Assembly: GCA_026389265.1 (NCBI GenBank)
Contig: JAPLIE010000067.1
Location: 1 to 60,721 of the forward strand
Source: Cyanobacteriota bacterium
Lineage (GTDB): Bacteria; Cyanobacteriota; Cyanobacteriia; PCC-6307; Cyanobiaceae
Direction: 5' to 3'
Length of the DNA stretch: 60,721 bases
The notes under the pieces are model-generated. The model was not told where the DNA came from, did no database searches, and saw only the letters and a program-made list of their open reading frames with translations. Below are positions 52,704 to 60,721 of this stretch, one piece after another. Position numbers and translations under genes: made by a program. Within the stretch, counting starts at the first letter, position 1. Each line of letters opens with the position of its first letter.

Positions 52704-53099
52704 TCACTCCTCCTCTTCCGTTGAGCCAGCTGGCACCAGGCGGATCTGCTTGCGACCCAGCTTGATCTCAAACTCATCACCGGGCTTGAGATCGAGCAGG
52801 GCGGTATAGGCCTTACCGATCAGGAGGTTGCCGTTGCCCTGGACGGTGGCCACGTAGCTCAAGCTGCGACCAGCCTTCCCTTTGGTTTTGCCGTTGCCAT
52901 CACCCAGGCTGACGCCCTACTGCTTCGCAGAAGCCTGCGGCTAGGCTTCCAGCAGTGCCTCATAGAACGCCGTGAAATTCAGGCGTTCGTTGCCGTCCTT
53001 CTTGGTGCTCACATAGCCGGCGGCTCGCACAAGATCGGACTTTGAGACATCACCCAGCTCCTTGACTTTGGCGAGCAGGTCAGATCCGATGAGGGCCAT
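52704..53099 (-). pseudogene. Cyanobacterial AbrB-family regulator interrupted by a 27-bp insertion
   Basis: From ATG 53099 the reading gives MALIGSDLLAKVKELGD, SKSDLVRAAGYVSTKKDG, NERLNFTAFYEALLEA and then TAG. Nine codons later there is a second TAG, after which the same frame resumes: GVSLGDGNGK, LSYVATVQGNGNLLIGKAY, TALLDLKPGDEFEIKLGR and the acidic end. This is a textbook cyAbrB (global nitrogen/carbon regulators unique to cyanobacteria, DNA-binding part in the second half), split in phase. Only a 52-residue N-terminal piece would be made unless TAG is read through. Cyanobacteria usually have more than one cyAbrB, so another copy may cover the loss. Confidence 0.9.
52917..52943 (-). repeat. 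27-bp imperfect palindromic insertion with two TAG codons
   Basis: The insert starts and ends with TAG on the minus strand and can fold (CTACTGC on one end against GCGGCTAG on the other, with CTTCGCAGAAG in the middle, which is itself an inverted repeat). Its length is a multiple of three, so the frame is kept. Size and shape recall REP-like miniature repeats. I see no second exact copy in the window. Confidence 0.65.
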
Positions 53100-53502
53100 G
53101 GTGATGAAGCATCAATCAGCTGGGCCCTAACGATCAGGCTGTTGGTGGCCAGAGCAAGAAGGTGCGGGTGTCCGTCCCTTCCCCTGAGGCTTTCGCAGGA
53201 TTCCTGTCACCGTTGCGGTCCAGATCTCTACGCCTGATGACATCACCGCCGGTACATCCCCGCGCCTGGTGCTCCGAAGCCCGCTCCCGGACGAACTCCG
53301 GCTCCGGAGGCAGGCCATCAACACCGGCTAAGCCAGACTGGCTGAACCATCCGACTGAACGGGCTCCTGGCTTGACGAGCGCTGACAAGGTGGAGCAACA
53401 GCAGCTCGGGCCGTTTCTCGCCCATGCGGCCCGCAGACGTGTTCCGCGGGCTTGGTTCATTTCTGCTGCTTCTGATCACCTGCTGTCATTGCGGCCAGGA
53501 CG
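53100..53502. other. No gene recognised
   Basis: Upstream region of the broken AbrB gene (minus strand) and of the HPP gene (plus strand). Short frames on both strands have no convincing sequence. No clear promoter boxes. Confidence 0.5.
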
Positions 53503-54078
53503 ATGGGAGTCATCGACATGAGCGGTGGCCGACTGCCGCTGGGCACCGGACGGCTGAGGCGGCTTGTGGTGCTCCAACGCCGTGAACGCCGCCGGGGGCG
53601 ACGCATTCAGCCGCGCTTCCATCTGAGCCAGATCGGCGTGACCTCCCTCGGTGGTCTCACGGCCGTAGGCCTGATGGCCATGCTCACGGCCTGGAGCGGC
53701 CAGGTGCTGATCGTGGCGCCGCTGGGAGCCTCCTGTGTGCTGCTCTTCGGCTACCCGCGCAGCCCCCTGGCCCAGCCTCGCAATGTGGTGCTCGGAAACG
53801 CCTTGGGAGCAAGCATCGGGATCGCTCTGGTCAGCCTGCTCGGCCAGGGCCCCCTGGTGCTGGCGCTGGCCGTGGCGCTCACGATCCTGCTGGGCCAGCA
53901 GCTGCGCTGCCTGCATCCCCCCGCCGGAGGCATGGCGTTTCTGGCGGCTCTTCTCGGAATGTCCTGGCATTTTCTGCTGTTCCCGGTGCTCAGCGGTTCG
54001 CTGCTGCTGGTGCTCCTGGCCTGGGCCTTCAGCCGCTGGGTGCCGGGAGCGATGCCCTACCCGCTGCATTGGCTCTGA
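53503..54078 (+). CDS. HPP-family integral membrane protein
   Basis: 191 aa from ATG 53503 (ATG 53518 also possible). A basic N-terminal 45 residues, then four membrane helices. HPP-family hallmarks: IVAPLGASCVLLFGYP, SPLAQPRNVVLGNALGA and the name motif LRCLHPPAGGMAF. HPP proteins are membrane proteins of uncertain function; cyanobacterial members have been linked to nitrite uptake. Single gene on the plus strand. Confidence 0.85.
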   Translation: MGVIDMSGGRLPLGTGRLRRLVVLQRRERRRGRRIQPRFHLSQIGVTSLGGLTAVGLMAMLTAWSGQVLIVAPLGASCVLLFGYPRSPLAQPRNVVLGNALGASIGIALVSLLGQGPLVLALAVALTILLGQQLRCLHPPAGGMAFLAALLGMSWHFLLFPVLSGSLLLVLLAWAFSRWVPGAMPYPLHWL

Positions 54079-54228
54079 TCACAAGGAGCCCAGGCAGTGG
54101 CTCGCCCAGGGCAGCACGGACTCCTGGCTCGATCACAGGGGAATCGCATACCGCTCAGCAGAAGCCAGAGGCGCCCCGTGTCGGGCGCCACCAAGCCTTT
54201 CACTTCATAGGGCTGATCGTTGCTTGGC

Positions 54229-55050
54229 TCAGTTCTGCCAGTACCAGATCAGACCCTGAAAGACGTAGTAGAGCCCAGCCGCCAGCAGAACCAAAGCGCT
54301 GAGACGGGTCAGCGTTTCGCCCCTTCTCAACAGTTGCCTTGTGGCGCTCATCAGGCCGACCCAAAGGCTGGTGGCGGCAATCACAACGGTGTAACCCAGG
54401 GCATAGCTCACCATCGTGATCACGGACAACAGGGTGGAGCCGGTACTGGCCGCGGCGGCGAGCACCGAAAACAACACCGGACTGGCGCAGGGGGAACTGA
54501 CCAGAGCGAAGCCCATCCCCACCAGGAATGGGCCACCGGCAGGCGGCAATTCGGGCAGACGGGGCAAGGTCAGAGGGAGCCATCCCCCCAAATTCAGGCC
54601 CATCACCAGGATGAGCAGTCCCACAGCCAGATGGACCGGGCCGCGGTGATCCACCACGATGGCGGAAGCGAACGAGGCGATCAGGCCGAACAGGCTCAAC
54701 ACCACGACGGTGCCGGCCACAAAGCCCCCCACCCTGACGATGGCCTGGAGCCGGCTGAGCGGCCCGAGGGTGCCGATGTAACTGAGGTTCAAGGGCAGCA
54801 TCGCCAGCACGCAGGGCGAAACGCTCGCGAGCACCCCACCACCGAACGCGACGAACGGAAGCAGAAGTGTCGGTCCTGCGGGACTGGCCTCGAATCGCTC
54901 GGCGTACGCCTGTGATGCTGACAGGATCGCCAGATCCAGCTGAGCGCTGATTCCCGGCAGCCACTGCACCACCAGCACCGCCAGCAGTGCCAGCACTCCC
55001 AGGAGCACCAGAAAGGCCAGTCCTTTCCTGCGCACGGCTGAGCTGATCAA
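54229..55050 (-). CDS. CcdA/DsbD-type membrane thiol transporter
   Basis: 273 aa. Six or seven membrane helices, with the paired reactive cysteines of the family in SVSPCVLAMLPLNLSY (helix 2 region) and SSPCASPVLFSVL (a later helix). These proteins carry reducing power across the membrane to thioredoxin-like partners for cytochrome c assembly or disulfide control. The upstream gene encodes such a partner and overlaps it by 4 nt. Confidence 0.85.
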   Translation of the reverse strand: MISSAVRRKGLAFLVLLGVLALLAVLVVQWLPGISAQLDLAILSASQAYAERFEASPAGPTLLLPFVAFGGGVLASVSPCVLAMLPLNLSYIGTLGPLSRLQAIVRVGGFVAGTVVVLSLFGLIASFASAIVVDHRGPVHLAVGLLILVMGLNLGGWLPLTLPRLPELPPAGGPFLVGMGFALVSSPCASPVLFSVLAAAASTGSTLLSVITMVSYALGYTVVIAATSLWVGLMSATRQLLRRGETLTRLSALVLLAAGLYYVFQGLIWYWQN

Positions 55051-55532
55051 GGCTTGAGCATCGACTGAACCTTTTTGATCGCCGCGCTGTAGGCGCCCTC
55101 GTCGGTGCTGGCCCGGAAGGTCTGCACCGCGGTGCCGGTGGCAGGGTCAATCACGGCCACCAGCGAGGTCTGGCTGCGGTTGGCCTCCAGGAAGGCGCCA
55201 AGGCCGAGGCCAGCGGCCCGTTCGCGCGACTTCTTCAATTGGACGGCATCGGAAACATCGAACGTCACGAAGGTGACCTTCCCGGCCTTCTGCTGTTTGA
55301 GTGAACTCAGGGTCGGCTCGATCGTGCGGCAGGCCGGGCACCAGCTGGCATAGATGTCGACCACAACGGGTTTGCCCTGCAGGGATGGGGCGAGGGCTGC
55401 GCCCTGTCGTTGGGCGACCCATTGGCTTGCGCCGATGGCTGCTGGTGTGGTGTCGGCCTGAACGGATCCAGACACGTTGAAGGGCTGAGGTGCACCGAGT
55501 GCGAGGAGCAGAGCGGCGAGGGGGAATGGCAT
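55047..55532 (-). CDS. Exported thioredoxin-like (TlpA-type) protein
   Basis: 161 aa with a signal peptide (MPFPLAALLLALGAPQP) and a thioredoxin fold: VVDIYASWCPACRTIEPTL with the CPAC redox pair, then FVTFDVSD and a late SLVAVIDPATGTAV strand. Cis-Pro is not certain. It is made with the CcdA-like protein, which likely keeps it reduced. ATG 55532. Confidence 0.85.
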   Translation of the reverse strand: MPFPLAALLLALGAPQPFNVSGSVQADTTPAAIGASQWVAQRQGAALAPSLQGKPVVVDIYASWCPACRTIEPTLSSLKQQKAGKVTFVTFDVSDAVQLKKSRERAAGLGLGAFLEANRSQTSLVAVIDPATGTAVQTFRASTDEGAYSAAIKKVQSMLKP

Positions 55533-55927
55533 CGCGGTAGCAAGGGCGAATGCTTTAAGTACCCAAACAGACTCCAGATGGATTGGTTCGATCCAAGATC
55601 GTGGCTCTGTTTGCGTCCCCCCCGGCCTGCTCCCCCACCGCTTTCCGTCAGCGGCCTATCCCACCTCCGAACACCAGCCCCGCTGGAGCGTCATGTCGTC
55701 GGTCCAACCCTGGCAGCGGCGGGTGAGGTGTTCCCCAAGGGCTAGGGCCGGTTGCAGGGCTTGGGCTCGCGCTGCCCTGGTCGTGGCCTCTGATTCATTA
55801 GTAGATCCGCCTGCCTGCTTCTCAGTACGGCAAGCCGATCCAGCCTCGGTGCTCCATCGGAAGACAGCCGGATCAGGTGTTCCGGATCAATTGGAGTCAG
55901 CTGGAAGAGCCTGATGGCACGCCGCAG
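55533..55927. other. No gene recognised
   Basis: Spacer between the thiol pair and the DUF302 gene. GC-rich, with a few AT patches near 55540-55600 that could be the promoter of the thioredoxin-like gene. No protein-like frame. Confidence 0.5.
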
Positions 55928-56320
55928 TCAGGCCGCAGCGGCCTTGATGATCGCCGTTGTGGAGGCTTCCACCGCTCGGGCAACCTCCCCCAGGGAGGGA
56001 TCGGCCGAGAGGCTGGCAAGCATCGCCTCGGGGCGGATCATGCCGATGCGGGTCGTGCCGGCTTCGGTGTAGACGGAGATCCTGCAGGGCAGAGCCATGT
56101 TGAGCGCCATCGTGGTGCTGAGCACTGCGGCGGCCTGCTGGGGGTTGCACACCTCGAAGATGCGGCACTGCTCCGGGAACGGCAGACCCTTGCTGCGCAG
56201 CGTGTGGCCCAGATCATGCACGGCCAGCACGCCGAAGCCATGCTCCTCCACCGCCTTCTGCAGGGCGGCGCTCGCCTCCTCGAAGGATTTCGGCGTGTCG
56301 ATGATGAAGAACGGATCCAT
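55928..56320 (-). CDS. DUF302 protein
   Basis: 130 aa from ATG 56320; the 13 residues upstream overlap the previous gene. DUF302 pattern: SFEEASAALQKAVEEHGFGV, VHDLGHTLRSKG, CRIFEVCNPQQAAAVL, ALNMALPCRISVY. Members bind small ligands or metals in a two-layer fold and occur in metal or thiol stress clusters. Follows the DUF305 gene by 8 nt in the same direction. Confidence 0.88.
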   Translation of the reverse strand: MDPFFIIDTPKSFEEASAALQKAVEEHGFGVLAVHDLGHTLRSKGLPFPEQCRIFEVCNPQQAAAVLSTTMALNMALPCRISVYTEAGTTRIGMIRPEAMLASLSADPSLGEVARAVEASTTAIIKAAAA

Positions 56321-56328
56321 CGGTGGCC

Positions 56329-57057
56329 TCAGGGTGTGCCGTACCAACTGCGATACCACTGGGACATCTGCTGGATTTCATCGCTCTGCACCCGCACCAT
56401 GGCCTGCTGCAACTGACGAAGCTCCGGGTGCTGCGAATTGGTCTGGGCCATCGAGGCCATCATCACGCCCATCTGGTGGTGGGGAATCATCTGCTCAATG
56501 AAGGCACGGTCGAAGTCAGGGGCTGCGCTCAGGGCAGAGAGGTTCGTGCCACCACCCATCTGTCCCATGCCCATGCCCATGCCCCCGCCCATGCCCATTC
56601 CTCCACCCATGCCCATGCCGTTCTGCCAACCCCAGCCTGTGCCCGGACCCCAGCTGGGCACATCTTTGCCAAACCACTGCCGGTACCAGGCGCGCATCTG
56701 GGCGTTCTCGCTGGTCTGACTGGCCTTGATGCTCTTGGCCAACTCCTTGATCTCGGGCCGCTTGGCGCGGGTGAGGGCGAGATCGGCCATCGCGATCGCC
56801 CCATCGTGGTGGGGGATCATCATCACGATGAACTGCTGATCCGAGTGGCCCATCCCCATCTGGCCCGGGCCACCCACGCCTCCTCGATACCCGGGCATGC
56901 CGGCACCGCCCCCGTAGCCGGGCATGCCTGCACCGCCCATACCCTGGGACAGGCACCGGGTGCCAGCCCAAAGGGAGACCGTGATGATGCCTCCCGTGGC
57001 CAGCAGCAGCAGGGCTGGCCGTCCGAAGATTCTTCGGCGTGGATCGATGTTGGCCAT
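56329..57057 (-). CDS. DUF305 tandem-domain protein, membrane-anchored
   Basis: 242 aa from ATG 57057. The N-terminal membrane or signal segment (PALLLLATGGIITVSLW) is followed by a Gly/Met-rich linker, DUF305 domain 1 (FIVMMIPHHDGAIAMADLAL), a second, strongly repetitive Gly/Met linker (GMGMGGG units, about 56550-56640), and domain 2 (FIEQMIPHHQMGVMMASM). The His pairs and many Met residues suit binding of copper or silver in the periplasm. It lies between merR and the DUF302 gene, probably one operon. Confidence 0.88.
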   Translation of the reverse strand: MANIDPRRRIFGRPALLLLATGGIITVSLWAGTRCLSQGMGGAGMPGYGGGAGMPGYRGGVGGPGQMGMGHSDQQFIVMMIPHHDGAIAMADLALTRAKRPEIKELAKSIKASQTSENAQMRAWYRQWFGKDVPSWGPGTGWGWQNGMGMGGGMGMGGGMGMGMGQMGGGTNLSALSAAPDFDRAFIEQMIPHHQMGVMMASMAQTNSQHPELRQLQQAMVRVQSDEIQQMSQWYRSWYGTP

Positions 57058-57165
57058 CCTTTCGACGCCGCTCGCGAACTGTCCATCTCCAAGGTGGCCA
57101 CGGGCTCGCGAGTGGATTGACAATCCAGCCGAATGTTCACGCGACCTCCGCCGGCCGGGGGCTGC

Positions 57166-57570
57166 TCAGACGTTGAGATTCGGGCAGATCACGGCCGTGT
57201 TCGGCGCTGGATCGCTTTGCCAGTTTTGCAGCAGGCTTTGCAGTTCCCTCCTGAACAGACGCAGCTCCCGCAGCCTTTCGTCCACCAGATCGATCTGCCG
57301 TTGGAGCTGCCGCTGGATGTCGCCGCAGGGGAGCTCCCCGGCATCGTGCACCGCCAGACACTCATGAATGTCATCAAGAGTCAGACCGAGGCTCTTGAGC
57401 CGCCGGATGAATTCCAGGCGCCGCAGGCTCTCCTCGCCGAAGAGGCGGTAACCGCCTTCGCTGCGGCCCACCGCCGGCAGCAGGCCGAGATCTTCGTAGT
57501 AGCGGAGGGTCTTGATCGGCAGACCACTGCGGCCGGCGAGGGCCCCGATCTTCATGCCAACGGCTGTCAT
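57166..57570 (-). CDS. MerR-family metal-responsive regulator
   Basis: 134 aa from ATG 57570 (ATG 57555 is an alternative). The winged-helix start is KIGALAGRSGLPIKTLRYYE, GGYRLFGEESLRRLEFI, then a dimerisation coiled coil (LQRQIDLVDERLRELRLFRR). Candidate metal ligands are Cys71 and Cys82 (ECLAVHDAGELPCGD) and Cys129 near the end. The MerR class distorts promoters with long spacers; such a promoter lies 5 bp from its start codon, facing the other way. Likely effector: Cu+ or another soft metal, inferred from the CopA gene downstream. Confidence 0.88.
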   Translation of the reverse strand: MTAVGMKIGALAGRSGLPIKTLRYYEDLGLLPAVGRSEGGYRLFGEESLRRLEFIRRLKSLGLTLDDIHECLAVHDAGELPCGDIQRQLQRQIDLVDERLRELRLFRRELQSLLQNWQSDPAPNTAVICPNLNV

Positions 57571-57574
57571 GGGC

Positions 57575-57606
57575 TTGACTCTCCTCCCGTGGGGAGACTC
57601 TAAACT
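57575..57606 (+). promoter_or_regulatory. MerR-type promoter with 20-bp spacer
   Basis: TTGACT (57575-57580), a 20-bp spacer and TAAACT (57601-57606). The spacer contains a dyad (CTCTCC with GGGGAGA), the expected MerR operator. Over-long spacing makes the promoter silent until MerR twists it. It points to the DUF3721 genes and, beyond them, copA. Confidence 0.8.
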
Positions 57607-57633
57607 GACCCAGGCCTGCTCCTCCATCACTCC

Positions 57634-57849
57634 GTGAACCGCATCGCTCTGGCTTTTCTGCTGTCGGCTGGCGCTTTGTCGAGCCCCGGCGTCGTTCGGG
57701 CCCAGGCCAACGACATGTTTCCCAGCCAGGCCGCTGCGGAAAAGCGAGCCAAAGAACTCAAGTGCAGCGGTGCCTTCGCGATGGGCAAGGAATGGATGCC
57801 CTGCAAGAACTTCGATGTCTATGAGAAGGCCGTCTCCAAGGAGAAGTGA
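57634..57849 (+). CDS. DUF3721 exported small protein 1
   Basis: 71 aa from GTG 57634, about 25 nt after the expected transcription start. A signal peptide (IALAFLLSAGALSSPGVVRAQA) precedes a short domain with AEKRAKELKCSGAFAMGKEW, MPCKNF. DUF3721 is a small cyanobacterial family; the two Cys and Met residues suit metal binding. First gene under the MerR promoter. Confidence 0.82.
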   Translation: MNRIALAFLLSAGALSSPGVVRAQANDMFPSQAAAEKRAKELKCSGAFAMGKEWMPCKNFDVYEKAVSKEK

Positions 57850-57891
57850 CCCCACCGCCCCCGTTTCTTTGACCTTCCCAGCGATCACCCG

Positions 57892-58146
57892 ATGAACCAG
57901 CGCCACTCCAGCCCACGTCTGCTAGGCCGCCGATGGGCCCTGCTGGCTGCCCTCTCAGCGGTGGCCTTCGCCCCGCTCCTCACCACTGCACCCGCTGCGG
58001 CCCACATGAAGGGCATGTTCAAGACCAAGCAGGAGGCGGAGCAACGCGCCGTCGAGCTCAAGTGCAAGGGCGCCTTTGCCATGGGCTCGCTGTGGATGCC
58101 CTGTGCCAATGAGCAGGCGCTCCACAAGGCCCTGCAGAACAACTGA
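57892..58146 (+). CDS. DUF3721 exported small protein 2
   Basis: 84 aa, tandem paralogue of the previous gene: AEQRAVELKCKGAFAMGSLW and MPCANEQ match position by position. A signal peptide with an Arg-rich start (RRWALLAALSAVAFAPLL, AAAH). Probably co-transcribed with its twin, 42 bp apart. Two copies point to dosage or to two metal forms. Confidence 0.82.
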   Translation: MNQRHSSPRLLGRRWALLAALSAVAFAPLLTTAPAAAHMKGMFKTKQEAEQRAVELKCKGAFAMGSLWMPCANEQALHKALQNN

Positions 58147-58170
58147 CCCCAAGCGCCGCCGGGGATCCCC

Positions 58171-58497
58171 ATGAGCCGCCGCCACCTGCGCCGCCGCATC
58201 CATCGAGCCCTGGTGCCGATCGCAGCGATCCCCCTGATCATCACCGCGCTGTCGGGCTCGATCTATGGACTGATGCTGGCGAACAACATCGATGCCTTCT
58301 GGCTGCTCAAGGTCCACACGGGCAACTTCGGGGTGCTCAACCTGCAGCCCTATTACTCGGCGATCATCGGAATTCTCACCTTGATCATTGCCATCTCCGG
58401 CGTCGGACTGCTGCTCGGCGGCCCCCGAAAGGGAGCAACATCACTGAGCTCAAAGGCAAAAGATCAAGAACCAGGATACGAAAATCACGGGACATAA
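58171..58497 (+). CDS. Small PepSY-TM-like membrane protein
   Basis: 108 aa. Two membrane helices (ALVPIAAIPLIITALSGSIYG and the AIIGILTLIIAISGVGLLLG stretch) around a LLKVHTGNFG loop, the layout of a single PepSY-associated TM unit. Such units occur in metal or reductase systems. Follows the DUF3721 pair by 24 bp. The C-terminal 20 residues are hydrophilic. Function unknown. Confidence 0.7.
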   Translation: MSRRHLRRRIHRALVPIAAIPLIITALSGSIYGLMLANNIDAFWLLKVHTGNFGVLNLQPYYSAIIGILTLIIAISGVGLLLGGPRKGATSLSSKAKDQEPGYENHGT

Positions 58498-58574
58498 CTC
58501 TCCATTTAACTGGACACCACTAGCTTGAAGGGATAGCCCCGCGCCAACGCCAGGCCCCTGATGTCAAACGCCCA

Positions 58575-60676
<2,102 letters not shown>

Positions 60677-60677
<1 letters not shown>

Positions 60678-60721
60678 TGTCCCATGTCTTGGCTGCCGAT
60701 CTGATCAACGCCGCACCCCTC
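60677..60721 (+). CDS. Start of a further gene, cut by the window end
   Basis: The ATG shares its A with the copA stop (TGATG) and opens 15 codons (SHVLAADLINAAPL) to the end of the window. Coupling to copA suggests a copper-related partner, but too little is visible to name it. Confidence 0.5.

Noticed and set aside
54200-55150. 316-aa minus-strand frame over the CcdA-like gene
   Set aside because: Same strand but another phase; Arg/Pro/Gly-rich and without membrane helices, while the 54229-55050 frame has all CcdA features.

Overview
The window looks like a high-GC picocyanobacterium of the Synechococcus/Cyanobium kind. It carries a cyanobacterial-type AbrB gene with unmistakable wording, two DUF3721 genes, an HPP-family membrane protein and HIP1 octamers (GCGATCGC, e.g. 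14595 and 50734). Most of it is accessory DNA; only the last ~8 kb look like ordinary chromosome.

Region 1 (1-7860) is a decayed remnant. It holds a 3' fragment of tRNA-Pro(UGG), a frameshifted and several intact small paralogues of genes found again further right, a truncated DUF4011 helicase, a GIY-YIG membrane protein and a tail-fibre-like gene cut at its 5' end. Region 2 (7861 to about 30.5 kb) is a better-preserved relative. It begins at an inverted 53-bp copy of the same tRNA-Pro fragment, followed at once by a tyrosine recombinase. Next come a SLOG/DUF2493 protein, a Gp157-like protein, a Rad52-like annealing protein and a P-loop kinase-WYL fusion. A minus-strand operon of eleven genes then runs from an HK97-type major capsid protein through collagen-like and other fibre-like proteins. 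After it lie three toxin-antitoxin units (one broken), a C39 peptidase with a holin-like partner, a sigma-70-like factor and an ArdC antirestriction protein. No terminase, portal, protease or tape measure is visible, so this resembles a capsid-bearing satellite or tycheposon-type element rather than a full prophage. No second direct att copy is seen, so the right border is unknown.

Region 3 (30692-49238) is a complete BREX type 6 operon in canonical order: brxE-brxA-brxB-brxC-pglX-pglZ-brxD-brxHI. An AbiL-like pair (AAA ATPase plus RloB) is nested between pglX and pglZ and coupled to pglZ by a 4-nt overlap. The specificity part of pglX is visibly AT-richer than its ends. Two extra open frames follow brxHI in the same direction.

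Region 4 (50-53.1 kb) is a mixed border with small unknown genes, a DUF4236 protein and a cyAbrB gene interrupted by a 27-bp palindromic insertion with two in-frame TAG codons. Region 5 (53.5-60.7 kb) is a membrane, thiol and metal-resistance locus: HPP protein, CcdA-like and thioredoxin-like proteins, DUF302, DUF305, a MerR regulator with a long-spacer promoter, two DUF3721 secreted proteins, a PepSY-type membrane protein and a Cu+ P1B-ATPase.

Two small signals are not explained by gene calls. The first is a family of four structured hairpins placed 26-41 nt before start codons, two of them with covariation. The second is a TGGCAATAG motif in three gaps of the capsid operon, which might be read by the element's own sigma factor. 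All assignments come from reading motifs and protein patterns; no database search was run.
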